Below are positions 1 to 8,008 of a stretch of 64,000 nt of DNA, piece after piece; positions within the stretch are counted from its first letter, which is position 1, and every line of letters begins with the position of its first letter. Below the pieces are notes generated by a model. It was not told the origin of the DNA and ran no database searches. It was given only the letters and a program-made list of their open reading frames with translations. Both the position numbers and the translations under genes were made by a program. The stretch comes from Streptomyces sp. DI166 (lineage in GTDB: Bacteria > Actinomycetota > Actinomycetes > Streptomycetales > Streptomycetaceae): NCBI RefSeq assembly GCF_900091315.1, contig NZ_FLSP01000015.1, forward strand, positions 50,030 through 114,029, read 5' to 3'.

Positions 1-264
1 GAAACCCCCGCCCTGGTGATCTTCCAGACGGACGGCGCCCCGGACGCGAAGACCCCGGCCACGCAGGCCCTCACCGAGGCGGCCAAGACCCACCCCCACA
101 TCCACTTCGCCTTCGTCGCCTTCGGCGAGCACGACAACAAGGCGTTCGACTACCTCCGCAAGCTGAAGACGGGCAACACGTCCTTCTTCCACGCGGGCCC
201 GACCCCCCGAGAACTGACGGACGCGGAGCTGTACCAGGGCGTACTCGAAAACTGGCGCCCGTAG
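1..264 (+). CDS. C-terminal fragment of a von Willebrand factor A (TerF-like) domain protein
   Basis: The reading frame is open from base 1 ([12 protein letters not shown]) and stops with TAG at 262-264, so the gene begins before the window and only about 87 residues are visible. The strand VIFQTDG followed by helix-rich text and [12 protein letters not shown] matches the last third of the vWA domain in TerF-like tellurium-resistance-associated proteins, where the fold ends with a GxTSFFxAG segment (here GNTSFFHAG). The GTG at 16 is probably internal. No function can be assigned from this fragment alone. A strong stem-loop follows it. Confidence 0.75.
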   Translation, partial: ETPALVIFQTDGAPDAKTPATQALTEAAKTHPHIHFAFVAFGEHDNKAFDYLRKLKTGNTSFFHAGPTPRELTDAELYQGVLENWRP

Positions 265-278
265 AAACACCAGGCACC

Positions 279-319
279 GGCCGCCCCCTTCCACCCCGTA
301 AAACGGAAGGCGGGCGGCC
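279..319. terminator. Stem-loop between the vWA gene and metG
   Basis: The arms 279-292 (GGCCGCCCCCTTCC) and 305-319 (GGAAGGCGGGCGGCC) pair almost perfectly around a 12-base A-containing loop. It lies 15 bases after the vWA stop codon, as expected for a rho-independent terminator. As is usual in Streptomyces there is no long T tract. Confidence 0.7.
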
Positions 320-392
320 CACCCATGTCGGCTACGATTTCAAGGTTCGTATCCAAGGCTCGTATATCGACCCGACCCGGGAGCAGCCACAC

Positions 393-2111
393 ATGGCTCG
401 ACACCTCATCACCAGCGCCCTTCCGTACATCAACGGGATCAAGCACCTGGGCAACATGGTGGGGTCCATGCTCCCGGCGGACGTGTACTCCCGGTACCTC
501 CGCCAGCGCGGCCACGACGTCCTGTACATCTGCGCGACCGACGAGCACGGCACCCCCGCCGAGCTGGCCGCGAAGGAGCAGGGCCTGCCGGTGGACGAGT
601 TCTGCGCGCAGGCGCACGACGCGCAGAAGGCGGTCTACGACGGCTTCGCGCTGGCCTTCGACTACTTCGGCCGCAGCTCCAGCCCGGAGAACCGGGACAT
701 CACCCAGCACTTCGCCCGCAAGCTGAACGAGAACGGCTTCATCGAGGAGCGGGCGATCCGCCAGGTCTACAGCCCGGCCGACGGCCGCTTCCTGCCGGAC
801 CGCTATGTCGAGGGCACCTGCCCGCACTGCGGCTACGACAAGGCCCGCGGCGACCAGTGCGAGAACTGCACCCGCGTGCTGGACCCGACCGACCTGATCA
901 ACCCGCGCTCGGCGATCTCCGGCTCCACGGACCTGGAGGTCCGCGAGACCAAGCACCTCTTCCTGCTCCAGTCCAAGCTGCAGCACGAGGTCGAGGCGTG
1001 GGTCGCCCGCCACGAGGACGACTGGCCGCAGCTGGCCTCCTCCATCGCCCGCAAGTGGCTGAACGAGGGCCTGCACGACCGCGCCATCACCCGTGACCTG
1101 GACTGGGGCGTGCCGGTCCCGGCGGACACCTGGCCGGAGCTGGCCGCCGAGGGCAAGGTCTTCTACGTCTGGTTCGACGCCCCGATCGAGTACATCGGCG
1201 CGACGAAGGAGTGGGCGGACCAGGACCCGGACAACCGCGACTGGAAGTCGTGGTGGTACGACGTGGACGACTCGGTCCGCTACACCGAGTTCATGGCGAA
1301 GGACAACGTCCCGTTCCACACGGTGATGTTCCCGGCCACCGAGCTGGGTGTGCGCGAGCCGTGGAAGAAGGTCGACTACGTCAAGGCGTTCAACTGGCTG
1401 ACGTACTACGGCGGCAAGTTCTCCACCTCCCAGAAGCGCGGTGTCTTCACCGACCAGGCGCTGGAGATCCTGCCCGCCGACTACTGGCGCTACTTCCTGA
1501 TCGCCAACGCCCCCGAGTCGGACGACTCCTCCTTCACCTGGGAGCACTTCACGGCGACGGTCAACAAGGACCTCGCCGACACGCTCGGCAACTTCGTCAA
1601 CCGCGTGCTGTCCTTCTCCAAGAAGCGCTTCGGCGAGGAGGTCCCGGCGGGCGGCACCCCCGGTGAGGCGGAGACGCGGCTCGGCGAGGAGATCGCCCGG
1701 CTGCTGGCGGAGTACGAGGAGCACATGGAGGCCCTCCAGTTCCGCAAGGCCGCGGCCGCGCTGCGCGCGCTGTGGTCCGCGGGCAACTCCTACCTGGAGG
1801 AGAAGGCCCCCTGGCTGGAGATCAAGACCGACAAGGACGCCGCGGCGCTGACGCTGCGCACCGCGATGAACCTGATCCACCTGTACGCGGTGGTCTCCGA
1901 GCCGTTCATCCCGGCGACGTCGGCCGCCATGCGCACCGCCTTCTCCCTCACCGACGACACCGCGACCTGGGTGACGGAGGCCGAGGCCAAGTCCCTGACC
2001 TCGGTCCCGGCCGGTACGCCCTTCACGGTGCCGCCGGTGCTGTTCGCCAAGCTCACGGACGAGGACCTCGAAACGTACAAGGAGCGCTTCGGCGGGGAAA
2101 CAGCGGCGTAA
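393..2111 (+). CDS. metG: Methionyl-tRNA synthetase
   Basis: This class I synthetase charges tRNA-Met in the cytoplasm. The HIGH-type motif is visible as KHLGN in the first 25 residues. A zinc-binding insertion has C-P-H-C near residue 143 and C-E-N-C near 157. The KMSKS loop appears as KFSTSQ near residue 342. An anticodon-binding helical domain fills the remainder. At 572 residues it matches the actinobacterial form without the C-terminal tRNA-binding EMAP domain. The ATG at 393 has a GGGAG ribosome site nine bases upstream. The gene stands alone after a terminator. Confidence 0.97.
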   Translation: MARHLITSALPYINGIKHLGNMVGSMLPADVYSRYLRQRGHDVLYICATDEHGTPAELAAKEQGLPVDEFCAQAHDAQKAVYDGFALAFDYFGRSSSPENRDITQHFARKLNENGFIEERAIRQVYSPADGRFLPDRYVEGTCPHCGYDKARGDQCENCTRVLDPTDLINPRSAISGSTDLEVRETKHLFLLQSKLQHEVEAWVARHEDDWPQLASSIARKWLNEGLHDRAITRDLDWGVPVPADTWPELAAEGKVFYVWFDAPIEYIGATKEWADQDPDNRDWKSWWYDVDDSVRYTEFMAKDNVPFHTVMFPATELGVREPWKKVDYVKAFNWLTYYGGKFSTSQKRGVFTDQALEILPADYWRYFLIANAPESDDSSFTWEHFTATVNKDLADTLGNFVNRVLSFSKKRFGEEVPAGGTPGEAETRLGEEIARLLAEYEEHMEALQFRKAAAALRALWSAGNSYLEEKAPWLEIKTDKDAAALTLRTAMNLIHLYAVVSEPFIPATSAAMRTAFSLTDDTATWVTEAEAKSLTSVPAGTPFTVPPVLFAKLTDEDLETYKERFGGETAA

Positions 2112-2204
2112 CAGCCCTTCTCGGACCCCTCACTCGCCAGGTATATCTGGCCATGATCACGCGGCCGACCGAGGCCGCGTGACCTACGAGTGGGGGGTCC
2201 TCTC

Positions 2205-2570
2205 ATGGCTCTTTTCGGTAACGCGCACCCGATCGACCCGGCGCAGGCGGCGCAGGACTACGCCAAGCTGCTCGGCCAGGGCGAGACGGTGCACACCGCC
2301 TACCTGCTGATCCGCGACACCATCCTGTTCACCGACCGTCGCCTGATCCTGATCGACAAGCAGGGCATCACCGGTAAGAAGACCGAGTACCACTCCATCC
2401 CCTACCGCAGCATCACGCACTTCGCGGTGGAGACGGCCGGCACCTTCGACCTCGACGCGGAGCTGAAGATCTGGGTCTCCGGCACCCAGCTCCCGATCAC
2501 CAAGACCTTCACCAAGGGCGTCGACATCTACGAGGTCCAGGCGATCCTCACGCAGTACGTAGCGCGGTAG
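2205..2570 (+). CDS. PH-domain protein (bacterial pleckstrin-homology, YvbH-like)
   Basis: This 121-residue soluble protein has the compact beta-rich bacterial PH fold: GETVHTAYLLIRDTILFTDRRLILID, then a KKTEYHSIPYRSITHF strand pair and a closing helix (VDIYEVQAILTQYV). The RDxxxFTxRRLIxID and IPYRSI signatures are typical of this family, whose molecular role is mostly unknown. The ATG at 2205 was preferred over the in-frame GTG at 2190 because the G-run at 2192-2196 then serves as its ribosome site. It probably forms a single-gene unit after metG. Confidence 0.85.
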   Translation: MALFGNAHPIDPAQAAQDYAKLLGQGETVHTAYLLIRDTILFTDRRLILIDKQGITGKKTEYHSIPYRSITHFAVETAGTFDLDAELKIWVSGTQLPITKTFTKGVDIYEVQAILTQYVAR

Positions 2571-2609
2571 TCATGCCGCACTGACCCGCGGTCCGGCGGG
2601 CGATGACAC

Positions 2610-2641
2610 TTACCTTCACTGTTCAGTTACTTCCGTATAGT
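2610..2641 (+). promoter_or_regulatory. Possible promoter upstream of the pyruvyl-transferase-like gene
   Basis: The stretch 2604-2655 is markedly AT-richer than its surroundings. TATAGT at 2636-2641 resembles a -10 element, and TTACCT at 2610 or TTCACT at 2615 could be a -35, but neither has ideal spacing. The gene would then have a leader of about 55 bases. Confidence 0.35.
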
Positions 2642-2700
2642 GTTCGATTTCCACATTCATCGCCCGCCTCGCAGGAGGCGCAGTCGCCTCTAGGACCGTC

Positions 2701-4194
2701 GTGAAGCGCATATTGATCCGCTCCGGCAAGAGCCCCCTCCGGGTCGCCAGCCCCACCGAGTTCATCCACCAGGACCTCATCGGGACCAACACGGGCAATC
2801 TGCTCTTCAGTGACTCCGCCCACAAGATGCTGACCACGCCGGACACCGAGGTCACCTCCAACGGCATCCGCACCAACCACTCCGCCGAGCGCGCCGCGGA
2901 GATCAACGAGCAGTACGACGCCTTCGTCGTTCCCCTCGCCAACGCCTTCCGCCCCCAGTTCCAGGCGTCCCTGGACCGGCTCTCCAAGCTGATCGAACAG
3001 CTCACGATCCCGGTGGTCGTGTTCGGCGTCGGCGCCCAGGCGACCGACGACTACGCCACCGAGATGCTCAAGCCGATGGAAGCCTCCGTGAAGCGCTTCA
3101 CCCGGGCCGTCCTGGACCGCTCCGCGTCCATCGGTGTCCGCGGCGAACTCACCGCCCGCTACCTGCGCGACCACGGCGTCCCGGCCGACCGCATCGACAT
3201 CATCGGCTGCCCGTCGATGTTCCTGTACGGCGACACCTTCCCCGAGATCCGCGCGACCGAGATCACCGCCGACTCGCGCATCACCATCAACATGTCGCCC
3301 GACGCCGTCCCGGTCGGCGACATCGCGGGCATCGCCGCGTACGGCCACGCGCACTACCCGCACTTCACCTACTACGCGCAGAACACCGTGGACGCGGAGC
3401 TGCTGCTGTGGGGCGACACCAGCCGGGAGTCCGGCGCCACGGACCCCTTCCCCCAGCTGCTCAGCCACGCCCTGCTGCGCGAGAACAAGGTCCGCATGCC
3501 GCTGGACCCGAAGACCTGGATCGACGAGCTGCGCGGCTACGACTTCGCCTACGGCACCCGGATCCACGGCAACATCGCCGCCCTGCTCGCCGGTACGCCC
3601 GCGGTCGTGCTCACCCACGACTCCCGCACCCTGGAGCTGTGCCGGTACTTCGACATCCCGCACCGCCCGCTGTCCGGGCTGCCCGCCGACACCGACCCGC
3701 GGGACCTGTACGAGGCCGCCGACTTCTCGGCGATGATCAAGGGACACGGCGAGCGGTTCGAGCGCATCACCGCGTTCCTCACCCGCAACGGCCTGGACAA
3801 CGCCTACCAGCACGGCGACGGCGGCGCCGCCTTCGACGCACGGCTGGCCGCGCTGGACCTGCCCGCCTCGATGGAGGTCTGGGACGGCACCGAGGACGGC
3901 CGCAACCGCTACCGCATGAGCAGGCTGCGCGAGCGGATCACCGTCTCCGAGACCAAGCTCGCCACGGTCACCAGGAAGAACACCGAGCTGCGCGCCAAGC
4001 TGTCCGCTGCCGAGAAGCGCGCCAAGGAAACCGGCGAGCGGCTCGACGCCGCGGTCGAGCAGCTGGAGGCCACCCGCAAGCAGCTCGCGTCGATGGAGCG
4101 ACGCCTCGCGGGCGTCGAGAAGCGCGTCCTGGTCCGCCTCGGCCCGGCCCTGCGCCGCCGCAGCCGCAAGCTCACCGGCGTCGGAAAGCACTGA
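2701..4194 (+). CDS. Polysaccharide pyruvyl transferase family protein with C-terminal coiled coil
   Basis: Residues 1-390 have the pyruvyl-transferase/CsaB-like two-lobed pattern. The N-terminal lobe shows the NTGNLLFSDS and GVGAQ motifs. The second lobe contains VRGELTARYLRDHGV, DIIGCPSMFLYG, and a late GTRIHGNIAALLAGTPAVVLTHDSR segment, where the R-x-H-x-N-x-A core is characteristic. Residues about 400-475 form a charged heptad-rich coiled coil (RLRERITVSETKLATVTRKN onward) ending in a basic tail. Family members add pyruvate ketals to cell-surface glycans, but the substrate here is unknown. The start is GTG at 2701. The coiled coil suggests it works in a complex. Confidence 0.75.
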   Translation: MKRILIRSGKSPLRVASPTEFIHQDLIGTNTGNLLFSDSAHKMLTTPDTEVTSNGIRTNHSAERAAEINEQYDAFVVPLANAFRPQFQASLDRLSKLIEQLTIPVVVFGVGAQATDDYATEMLKPMEASVKRFTRAVLDRSASIGVRGELTARYLRDHGVPADRIDIIGCPSMFLYGDTFPEIRATEITADSRITINMSPDAVPVGDIAGIAAYGHAHYPHFTYYAQNTVDAELLLWGDTSRESGATDPFPQLLSHALLRENKVRMPLDPKTWIDELRGYDFAYGTRIHGNIAALLAGTPAVVLTHDSRTLELCRYFDIPHRPLSGLPADTDPRDLYEAADFSAMIKGHGERFERITAFLTRNGLDNAYQHGDGGAAFDARLAALDLPASMEVWDGTEDGRNRYRMSRLRERITVSETKLATVTRKNTELRAKLSAAEKRAKETGERLDAAVEQLEATRKQLASMERRLAGVEKRVLVRLGPALRRRSRKLTGVGKH

Positions 4195-4295
4195 CGCCCC
4201 ACTGACCCGGGTGATCAAGCGCTGATAGCATCCGGCCACTTGTGCGAGGGCGGGGGCCGGTTCCTGCCCGGGTCTTTGTCCCGGAGGACGTTCTG

Positions 4296-5684
4296 ATGCG
4301 CAGATGGGCCGTGGTCGGGTTGCTGGCGGCGGGGCTGACCGTGGGGACGCTGGGGCCCGCTCGGGCCGTGCACGGCGGGACGCCGGGTGACTTCAACGGG
4401 GACGGCTACCGGGACGCCGTGGTGCCCGCGCCGGGGGCGGATGTCTCCGGCAAGGAGGCGGCGGGGGCCGTGGTCGTGCTGTACGGCTCCAAGTCGGGGC
4501 TGTCCGCGAGCAACCGGAAGACGATCACGCAGAACACCTCCGGGGTGCCGGGCTCGGCGGAGGCGTACGACCGGTTCGGGGCGGCCACCGCGACGGCCGA
4601 CCTGAACCGGGACGGGTACGCCGACCTGCTGGTGGGCTCGCCGTACGAGGACACCACACAGGGCGAGGACGCGGGCACGGTCACGGTCCTGTGGGGCAGC
4701 AAGAGCGGGCTGACCAGCGCGACCAACCTGCGCTCGCCGAGCGACGGCCCGCGCCGCTACGGCCTGGACGTGGCCGCGCTCAGCACCGGCGCCGGGGCGA
4801 GGACCCAGATCCTCGTCGCCGGGTACGACGGGCTGGTCCGCGTCACCGGCCCGTTCACCAGGAGCGGCGGCATCGGCTCCGCCGAGTGGAGCCAGAACAC
4901 CCCCTCCGTCGGGTCCGTCGCCCTCGGCGACCTCAACGGCGACGGCGTACCGGACCCGGCCGTCGCCACCGTCCGGCTGCACGACATCAGCGGCGGCGAG
5001 ATCTACACCGAACCCGCCTACGGCAAGCAGCTCCGGGGCAACGGCCTGATCACCGCCTCCGGTGACATCAACGGCGACGGCTACGCCGACCTCGTGGCCG
5101 GTGACCCCGACGAGCCCCTGGCCGCGGGCCAGGACGGCGCCAAGGGCGGGCGGATCCTGGTCTGGTACGGCTCGGCGGACGGCATCACGGGCGAGACGCA
5201 GCCCGGGGAGATCACGCAGGACACCCCGGGCGTACCCGGCGGCAGCGAGAAGGGCGACGCCTTCGGCGCCGGGCTCGCCGTGGCCGACCTCGACCGGGAC
5301 GGCAGGGCGGACATCCTGGTCGGCGCGCCGTACGAGGCCGTCGGCAGCGCGCGAGGCGCGGGCATGGTCACCGTGATCCCCGGCCGTCCCTCCGGCACGC
5401 TCGGCACCGGCTCGTACTCCTTCACCCAGAACACCTCCGGCGTCCCCGGCGGTTCGGAGACCGACGACTTCTTCGGCGCGACGGTCGCCGCGGGCGACGT
5501 GAACAAGGACGGCAAGCCCGACCTGTTCATCGGCGGCCCCGGCGAGAACAACCACACCGGCGCGGTCTGGACCCTCCCCGCCGCCACCCCCACCGGCAGC
5601 AAAATGCACACAGCCTCCGCCCTCGGCCTCACCCAGTCCTCCAGCACCCTCCTGAGCGGCCCCGGCCTCCTCTGGACCATCTGA
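4296..5684 (+). CDS. Secreted FG-GAP/VCBS repeat protein (integrin alpha-like beta-propeller)
   Basis: The ATG at 4296 follows a CCGGAGGA ribosome site and opens a signal peptide (MRRWAVVGLLAAGLTVGTLG, cleavage probably after ARA). The mature part is a run of FG-GAP blades, each with a calcium-loop motif of the type DxNxDGxxD: DFNGDGYRD, DLNRDGYAD, DLNGDGVPD, DINGDGYAD, DLDRDGRAD and DVNKDGKPD. These alternate with GAGxVTVxxGS strands. The count and spacing fit one seven-bladed propeller. No sortase motif or C-terminal membrane anchor is present, so it is probably released or wall-associated. Its ligand is unknown. The 5' in-frame GTG at 4242 lacks signal-peptide logic and was rejected. Confidence 0.88.
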   Translation: MRRWAVVGLLAAGLTVGTLGPARAVHGGTPGDFNGDGYRDAVVPAPGADVSGKEAAGAVVVLYGSKSGLSASNRKTITQNTSGVPGSAEAYDRFGAATATADLNRDGYADLLVGSPYEDTTQGEDAGTVTVLWGSKSGLTSATNLRSPSDGPRRYGLDVAALSTGAGARTQILVAGYDGLVRVTGPFTRSGGIGSAEWSQNTPSVGSVALGDLNGDGVPDPAVATVRLHDISGGEIYTEPAYGKQLRGNGLITASGDINGDGYADLVAGDPDEPLAAGQDGAKGGRILVWYGSADGITGETQPGEITQDTPGVPGGSEKGDAFGAGLAVADLDRDGRADILVGAPYEAVGSARGAGMVTVIPGRPSGTLGTGSYSFTQNTSGVPGGSETDDFFGATVAAGDVNKDGKPDLFIGGPGENNHTGAVWTLPAATPTGSKMHTASALGLTQSSSTLLSGPGLLWTI

Positions 5685-5705
5685 CCCTCCGCCCCGGCTG
5701 GCCTT

Positions 5706-6230
5706 TCAGGCCGCCAGGACCTCGATTCCGTGGGCGAAGAGGGCTGCCTGGACCCGGTTGTCGACGCCGCACTTGGCGTAGACGGCGCTGATGTACGACT
5801 TCACCGTGCCCGCGCTGAGGCTGAGGCGCTTGCCGATTTGTTGGTTGGTCAGGCCCTGGCCGAGCAGGACGAGGACTTCGCGCTCGCGGAAGGAGAGGGG
5901 CAGGGGCGCTGCTCCGATCTCGCGGGCCTCGGTCCGGACCGCCGCGGTTCCGCCCTGGCGGATCCAGGACGCGGGCAGGACGGCGGCGCCCGCGGCGAGG
6001 GTGTGCACGGCGTGCGACAGCGCGCTCGCGTCCGCGTCCTCGGGCAGGTATCCGCAGGCGCCCGGGGGCAGGCCGACCGCGGAGGGGCGGGTTCCGGCCT
6101 CGCCGAGCAGGGCGACCGGGACCTCGTGCTCGTCCCCGCTTCTCAGTGCGGAGAGCAGTCGGCCGATACCGGGCAGGGCACGGGACGCGAGGACGACCGA
6201 GCACCGCCCGCTCCGCGCCCGGGCCAGCAC
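5706..6230 (-). CDS. NarL/LuxR-family response regulator, apparently missing the start of its receiver domain
   Basis: The C-terminal 65 residues are a clear LuxR-type helix-turn-helix (LSFREREVLVLLGQGLTNQQ, then IGKRLSLSAGTVKSYISAVY). Before it lies the second half of a receiver domain (VVLASRALPG, GACGYLPEDADASALSHAVH). The phosphoacceptor position reads VLASRAL instead of VLLDxRL, so it probably is not phosphorylated at the usual aspartate. The first beta strand and acidic pair of a receiver are absent. Receiver-like sequence can be followed in frame to about 6281, which already overlaps the opposite-strand bacteriocin gene. The GTG at 6230 is the first usable start I see (174 residues). 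It may regulate the divergent operon. Confidence 0.7.
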   Translation of the reverse strand: MLARARSGRCSVVLASRALPGIGRLLSALRSGDEHEVPVALLGEAGTRPSAVGLPPGACGYLPEDADASALSHAVHTLAAGAAVLPASWIRQGGTAAVRTEAREIGAAPLPLSFREREVLVLLGQGLTNQQIGKRLSLSAGTVKSYISAVYAKCGVDNRVQAALFAHGIEVLAA

Positions 6231-6245
6231 CTCGTCGACGTCGCC

Positions 6246-6533
6246 GTGGCTCGCGACCGCGAACTCACCGTGGCTGGAAAGCGAGCCGCCGCCGTCACCG
6301 CCACGGTCCTCGGCGCCTTCATGATCGCGGCCACCGCGACGCCGTTCTTCCTGAAGAGCGCGCTGAACATGAGCAAGGACTCCGCCACCACCGCCTACCA
6401 GGCGATCATGACCGGCATGGACGTGGCCTCCGCCATCGGCCTGGTCTCCGGTGGTCTCGCCGTGGGCTCCATCGTGATCTGGGGCGTCAAGCAGGCCATC
6501 AAGAAGGGCGGCAAGAAGGCCGTCATCGCCTAA
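6246..6533 (+). CDS. Putative circular bacteriocin precursor (circularin A/uberolysin-like)
   Basis: This is a 95-residue hydrophobic cationic peptide if read from GTG 6246. Alternative starts are GTG 6270, ATG 6321 and ATG 6369. The N-terminal part (AAAVTATVLGAFMIAATATP) looks like a hydrophobic leader or signal segment. The remainder is a string of short amphipathic helices: SKDSATTAYQAIMTG, MDVASAIGLVSGGLAVGSIV, IWGVKQAIKKGGKK, ending AVIA. The S-G-G turn, the I-x-W-x-x-x-K-x-x-x-x-K segment and the lysine-rich end match the pattern of circularin A and uberolysin cores, which end AIAY and AVIW. The next gene is SpoIIM/DUF95-like, the hallmark partner of circular bacteriocins, and an ABC exporter follows. 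No Shine-Dalgarno is visible before 6246 or 6270, and the cyclisation point cannot be fixed by eye. Confidence 0.72.
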   Translation: MARDRELTVAGKRAAAVTATVLGAFMIAATATPFFLKSALNMSKDSATTAYQAIMTGMDVASAIGLVSGGLAVGSIVIWGVKQAIKKGGKKAVIA

Positions 6534-6547
6534 GGGCGGACACAGGC

Positions 6548-6581
6548 GCAGGCCGGCTCCCGACCCCGGGGGCCGGCCTGC
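6548..6581 (+). terminator. Stem-loop directly after the bacteriocin precursor gene
   Basis: The arms GCAGGCCGGC (6548-6557) and GCCGGCCTGC (6572-6581) pair perfectly around a 14-base loop, 15 bases after the stop codon. Partial terminators in this place are common in bacteriocin operons. They let the structural transcript outnumber the export genes. Confidence 0.6.
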
Positions 6582-6624
6582 CCGCCCCCTGCGCAAGCCC
6601 GTACAGGCAGACGGCGAGAGGTAC

Positions 6625-7194
6625 GTGGAGATGACCGGCGCGCTCTTCCGGAGGCAGTGGCCCGCCGTGGCGTGCGGCGCCCTGCTCTGGCTCATGGCGT
6701 TCGGGGCGGGCTGGTGGTGGGCGCCCGCCGACCCCACCGGGGTGAGCCGCGCCCCCAAGAACGGCGACTGGGATCTGTACACGGAGATCCTGGCGCGGAA
6801 CGTAGGCGTCTCCGCAGCCCTCTTCCTCGGTGTCGTCACGTTCGGCGTGATGACGATCCCGCTGACTCTCCTGACCGGCATCCTCGCCGGTTACTACGGA
6901 GGACAGGGCAGCGCCGTCCTCGGCGCGGAGGGCGTCGTACGGCACCTGCTGCCGCACATGCCCCTGGAGCTGGCCTGTCTCGCGCTCGCCGCGGCGGCCG
7001 GACTCGTGCCGCTGGTGGCCTGGGCACGCGTCGGGCTCACGGGGAGAGCGGGAGAACCGGCGGGGGGCACGGTGCCGCGCGGGGTGACGGGCTTCGTCGC
7101 CCGCTCGGGGTTCCCGGACGCCTGCCGGCTGTGGGGTGTGGCGGTTGCGGGACTGATCGTTGCTGCGGGAATCGAGACTTGGGTGAGCACATGA
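6625..7194 (+). CDS. SpoIIM/DUF95-type membrane protein of the bacteriocin locus
   Basis: This 189-residue protein has about four to five membrane segments: WPAVACGALLWLMAFGAG, then a long pair around VSAALFLGVVTFGVMTIPLT, then MPLELACLALAAAAGLVPLV and LWGVAVAGLIVAAGI. The order N-x-x-V-x-x-x-x-F-L-G, then LLTGILAGYYGG, then LLPHMPLELACL reproduces the SpoIIM/DUF95 signature. In circular bacteriocin systems such proteins are always adjacent to the precursor and are thought to act in maturation, secretion or immunity. The start is GTG 6625 after GAGAGG, or ATG 6631. It overlaps the next gene by four bases (ATGA). Confidence 0.75.
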   Translation: MEMTGALFRRQWPAVACGALLWLMAFGAGWWWAPADPTGVSRAPKNGDWDLYTEILARNVGVSAALFLGVVTFGVMTIPLTLLTGILAGYYGGQGSAVLGAEGVVRHLLPHMPLELACLALAAAAGLVPLVAWARVGLTGRAGEPAGGTVPRGVTGFVARSGFPDACRLWGVAVAGLIVAAGIETWVST

Positions 7195-7958
7195 GTACGG
7201 CCGCGTGGGACACGGACACGGCGGAGGAGCAGGAGAAGGACGGCGGCCGGCCGGCCGCGGACGGAACCGGCGTGGACCGGCAGGCCGGGCCGAACGGTCC
7301 GGCGGAGCGCGCGGCCCGCGCGTCCGGGCTCCCGGCCTACCGCGCGGACGAGCCCGCCGAGTCCGCCGAGCCCGCCGCGACGGGCGGGTCCCCGGCCGGC
7401 CGCCTCCCGGGACGCCGCCTCCACGCCCTCGGCGTCTGCGCCCTCGTCCTCGCCACCCTGGGCTTCGGCATACCGCTGGGCGGCGAGATACGCGCACGCG
7501 TCAAGGAGCGCGTCGGCCCGGTGTCCGACGGCGCGATCGACGTGGGCACCGGCATCGCCTGGTCCACCACCGCGCTCGCCAACATCGTTACGCTCGGCGT
7601 CCTCGGCGTCCTCGTGGGCGTCCTCGGCGCGATCGGCCTGCGCCACCTGCCGCTGCCCGGTGAGCGACAGCCCCGCCTCCCCGGCGACTTCACCGCCCTG
7701 CGGCGGGCGTTCACGCTCGGCTGGATCGCCTTCGTCCTCACCAAGCTGACCTGCTGGACCCTGACCCGGCTCGCCACGGGCGGCTCGACGGCGTGGGCCG
7801 TGCCGTCTGTGACCCACCTCGACGCCTGGCTGCCCCTGCTGCCCTGCACCCTGCTGGTCACCGGCCGGGTCATCGGGGCGAGCCGGCCGCGCGCCGCCGC
7901 CGTCGCGGCCGGGATCACCACCCTGTACGCGACCGCGCTCTGGTCGCTGCCGTCCTGA
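7191..7958 (+). CDS. Multi-pass membrane protein of the bacteriocin operon, unknown function
   Basis: The ATG at 7191 overlaps the stop of the preceding gene (ATGA), which fixes the start and shows translational coupling. Of the 255 residues, the first 75 are hydrophilic and rich in Gly, Ala, Glu and Pro, so the N-terminal tail is probably cytoplasmic and disordered. About five membrane segments follow: LHALGVCALVLATLGFGIPL, IAWSTTALANIVTLGVLGVL, FTLGWIAFVLTKLTCWTL, WLPLLPCTLLVTGRVI and AAAVAAGITTLYATALWSL. I recognise no family. Its place between the DUF95 protein and the ABC genes suggests a role in maturation, export or immunity. Confidence 0.7.
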   Translation: MSTAAWDTDTAEEQEKDGGRPAADGTGVDRQAGPNGPAERAARASGLPAYRADEPAESAEPAATGGSPAGRLPGRRLHALGVCALVLATLGFGIPLGGEIRARVKERVGPVSDGAIDVGTGIAWSTTALANIVTLGVLGVLVGVLGAIGLRHLPLPGERQPRLPGDFTALRRAFTLGWIAFVLTKLTCWTLTRLATGGSTAWAVPSVTHLDAWLPLLPCTLLVTGRVIGASRPRAAAVAAGITTLYATALWSLPS

Positions 7959-8008
7959 TCCTCCCGTCCCTGCCCGCGTTCTTGCCCACCCCCGCGTTTC
8001 GGAGAACC

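Noticed and set aside
6273..6533. The small hydrophobic peptide as a holin or a generic small membrane protein
   Set aside because: Several short amphipathic helices, a Lys-rich C-terminus and the adjacent DUF95 and ABC genes fit a circular bacteriocin better, and no lysis genes are nearby.
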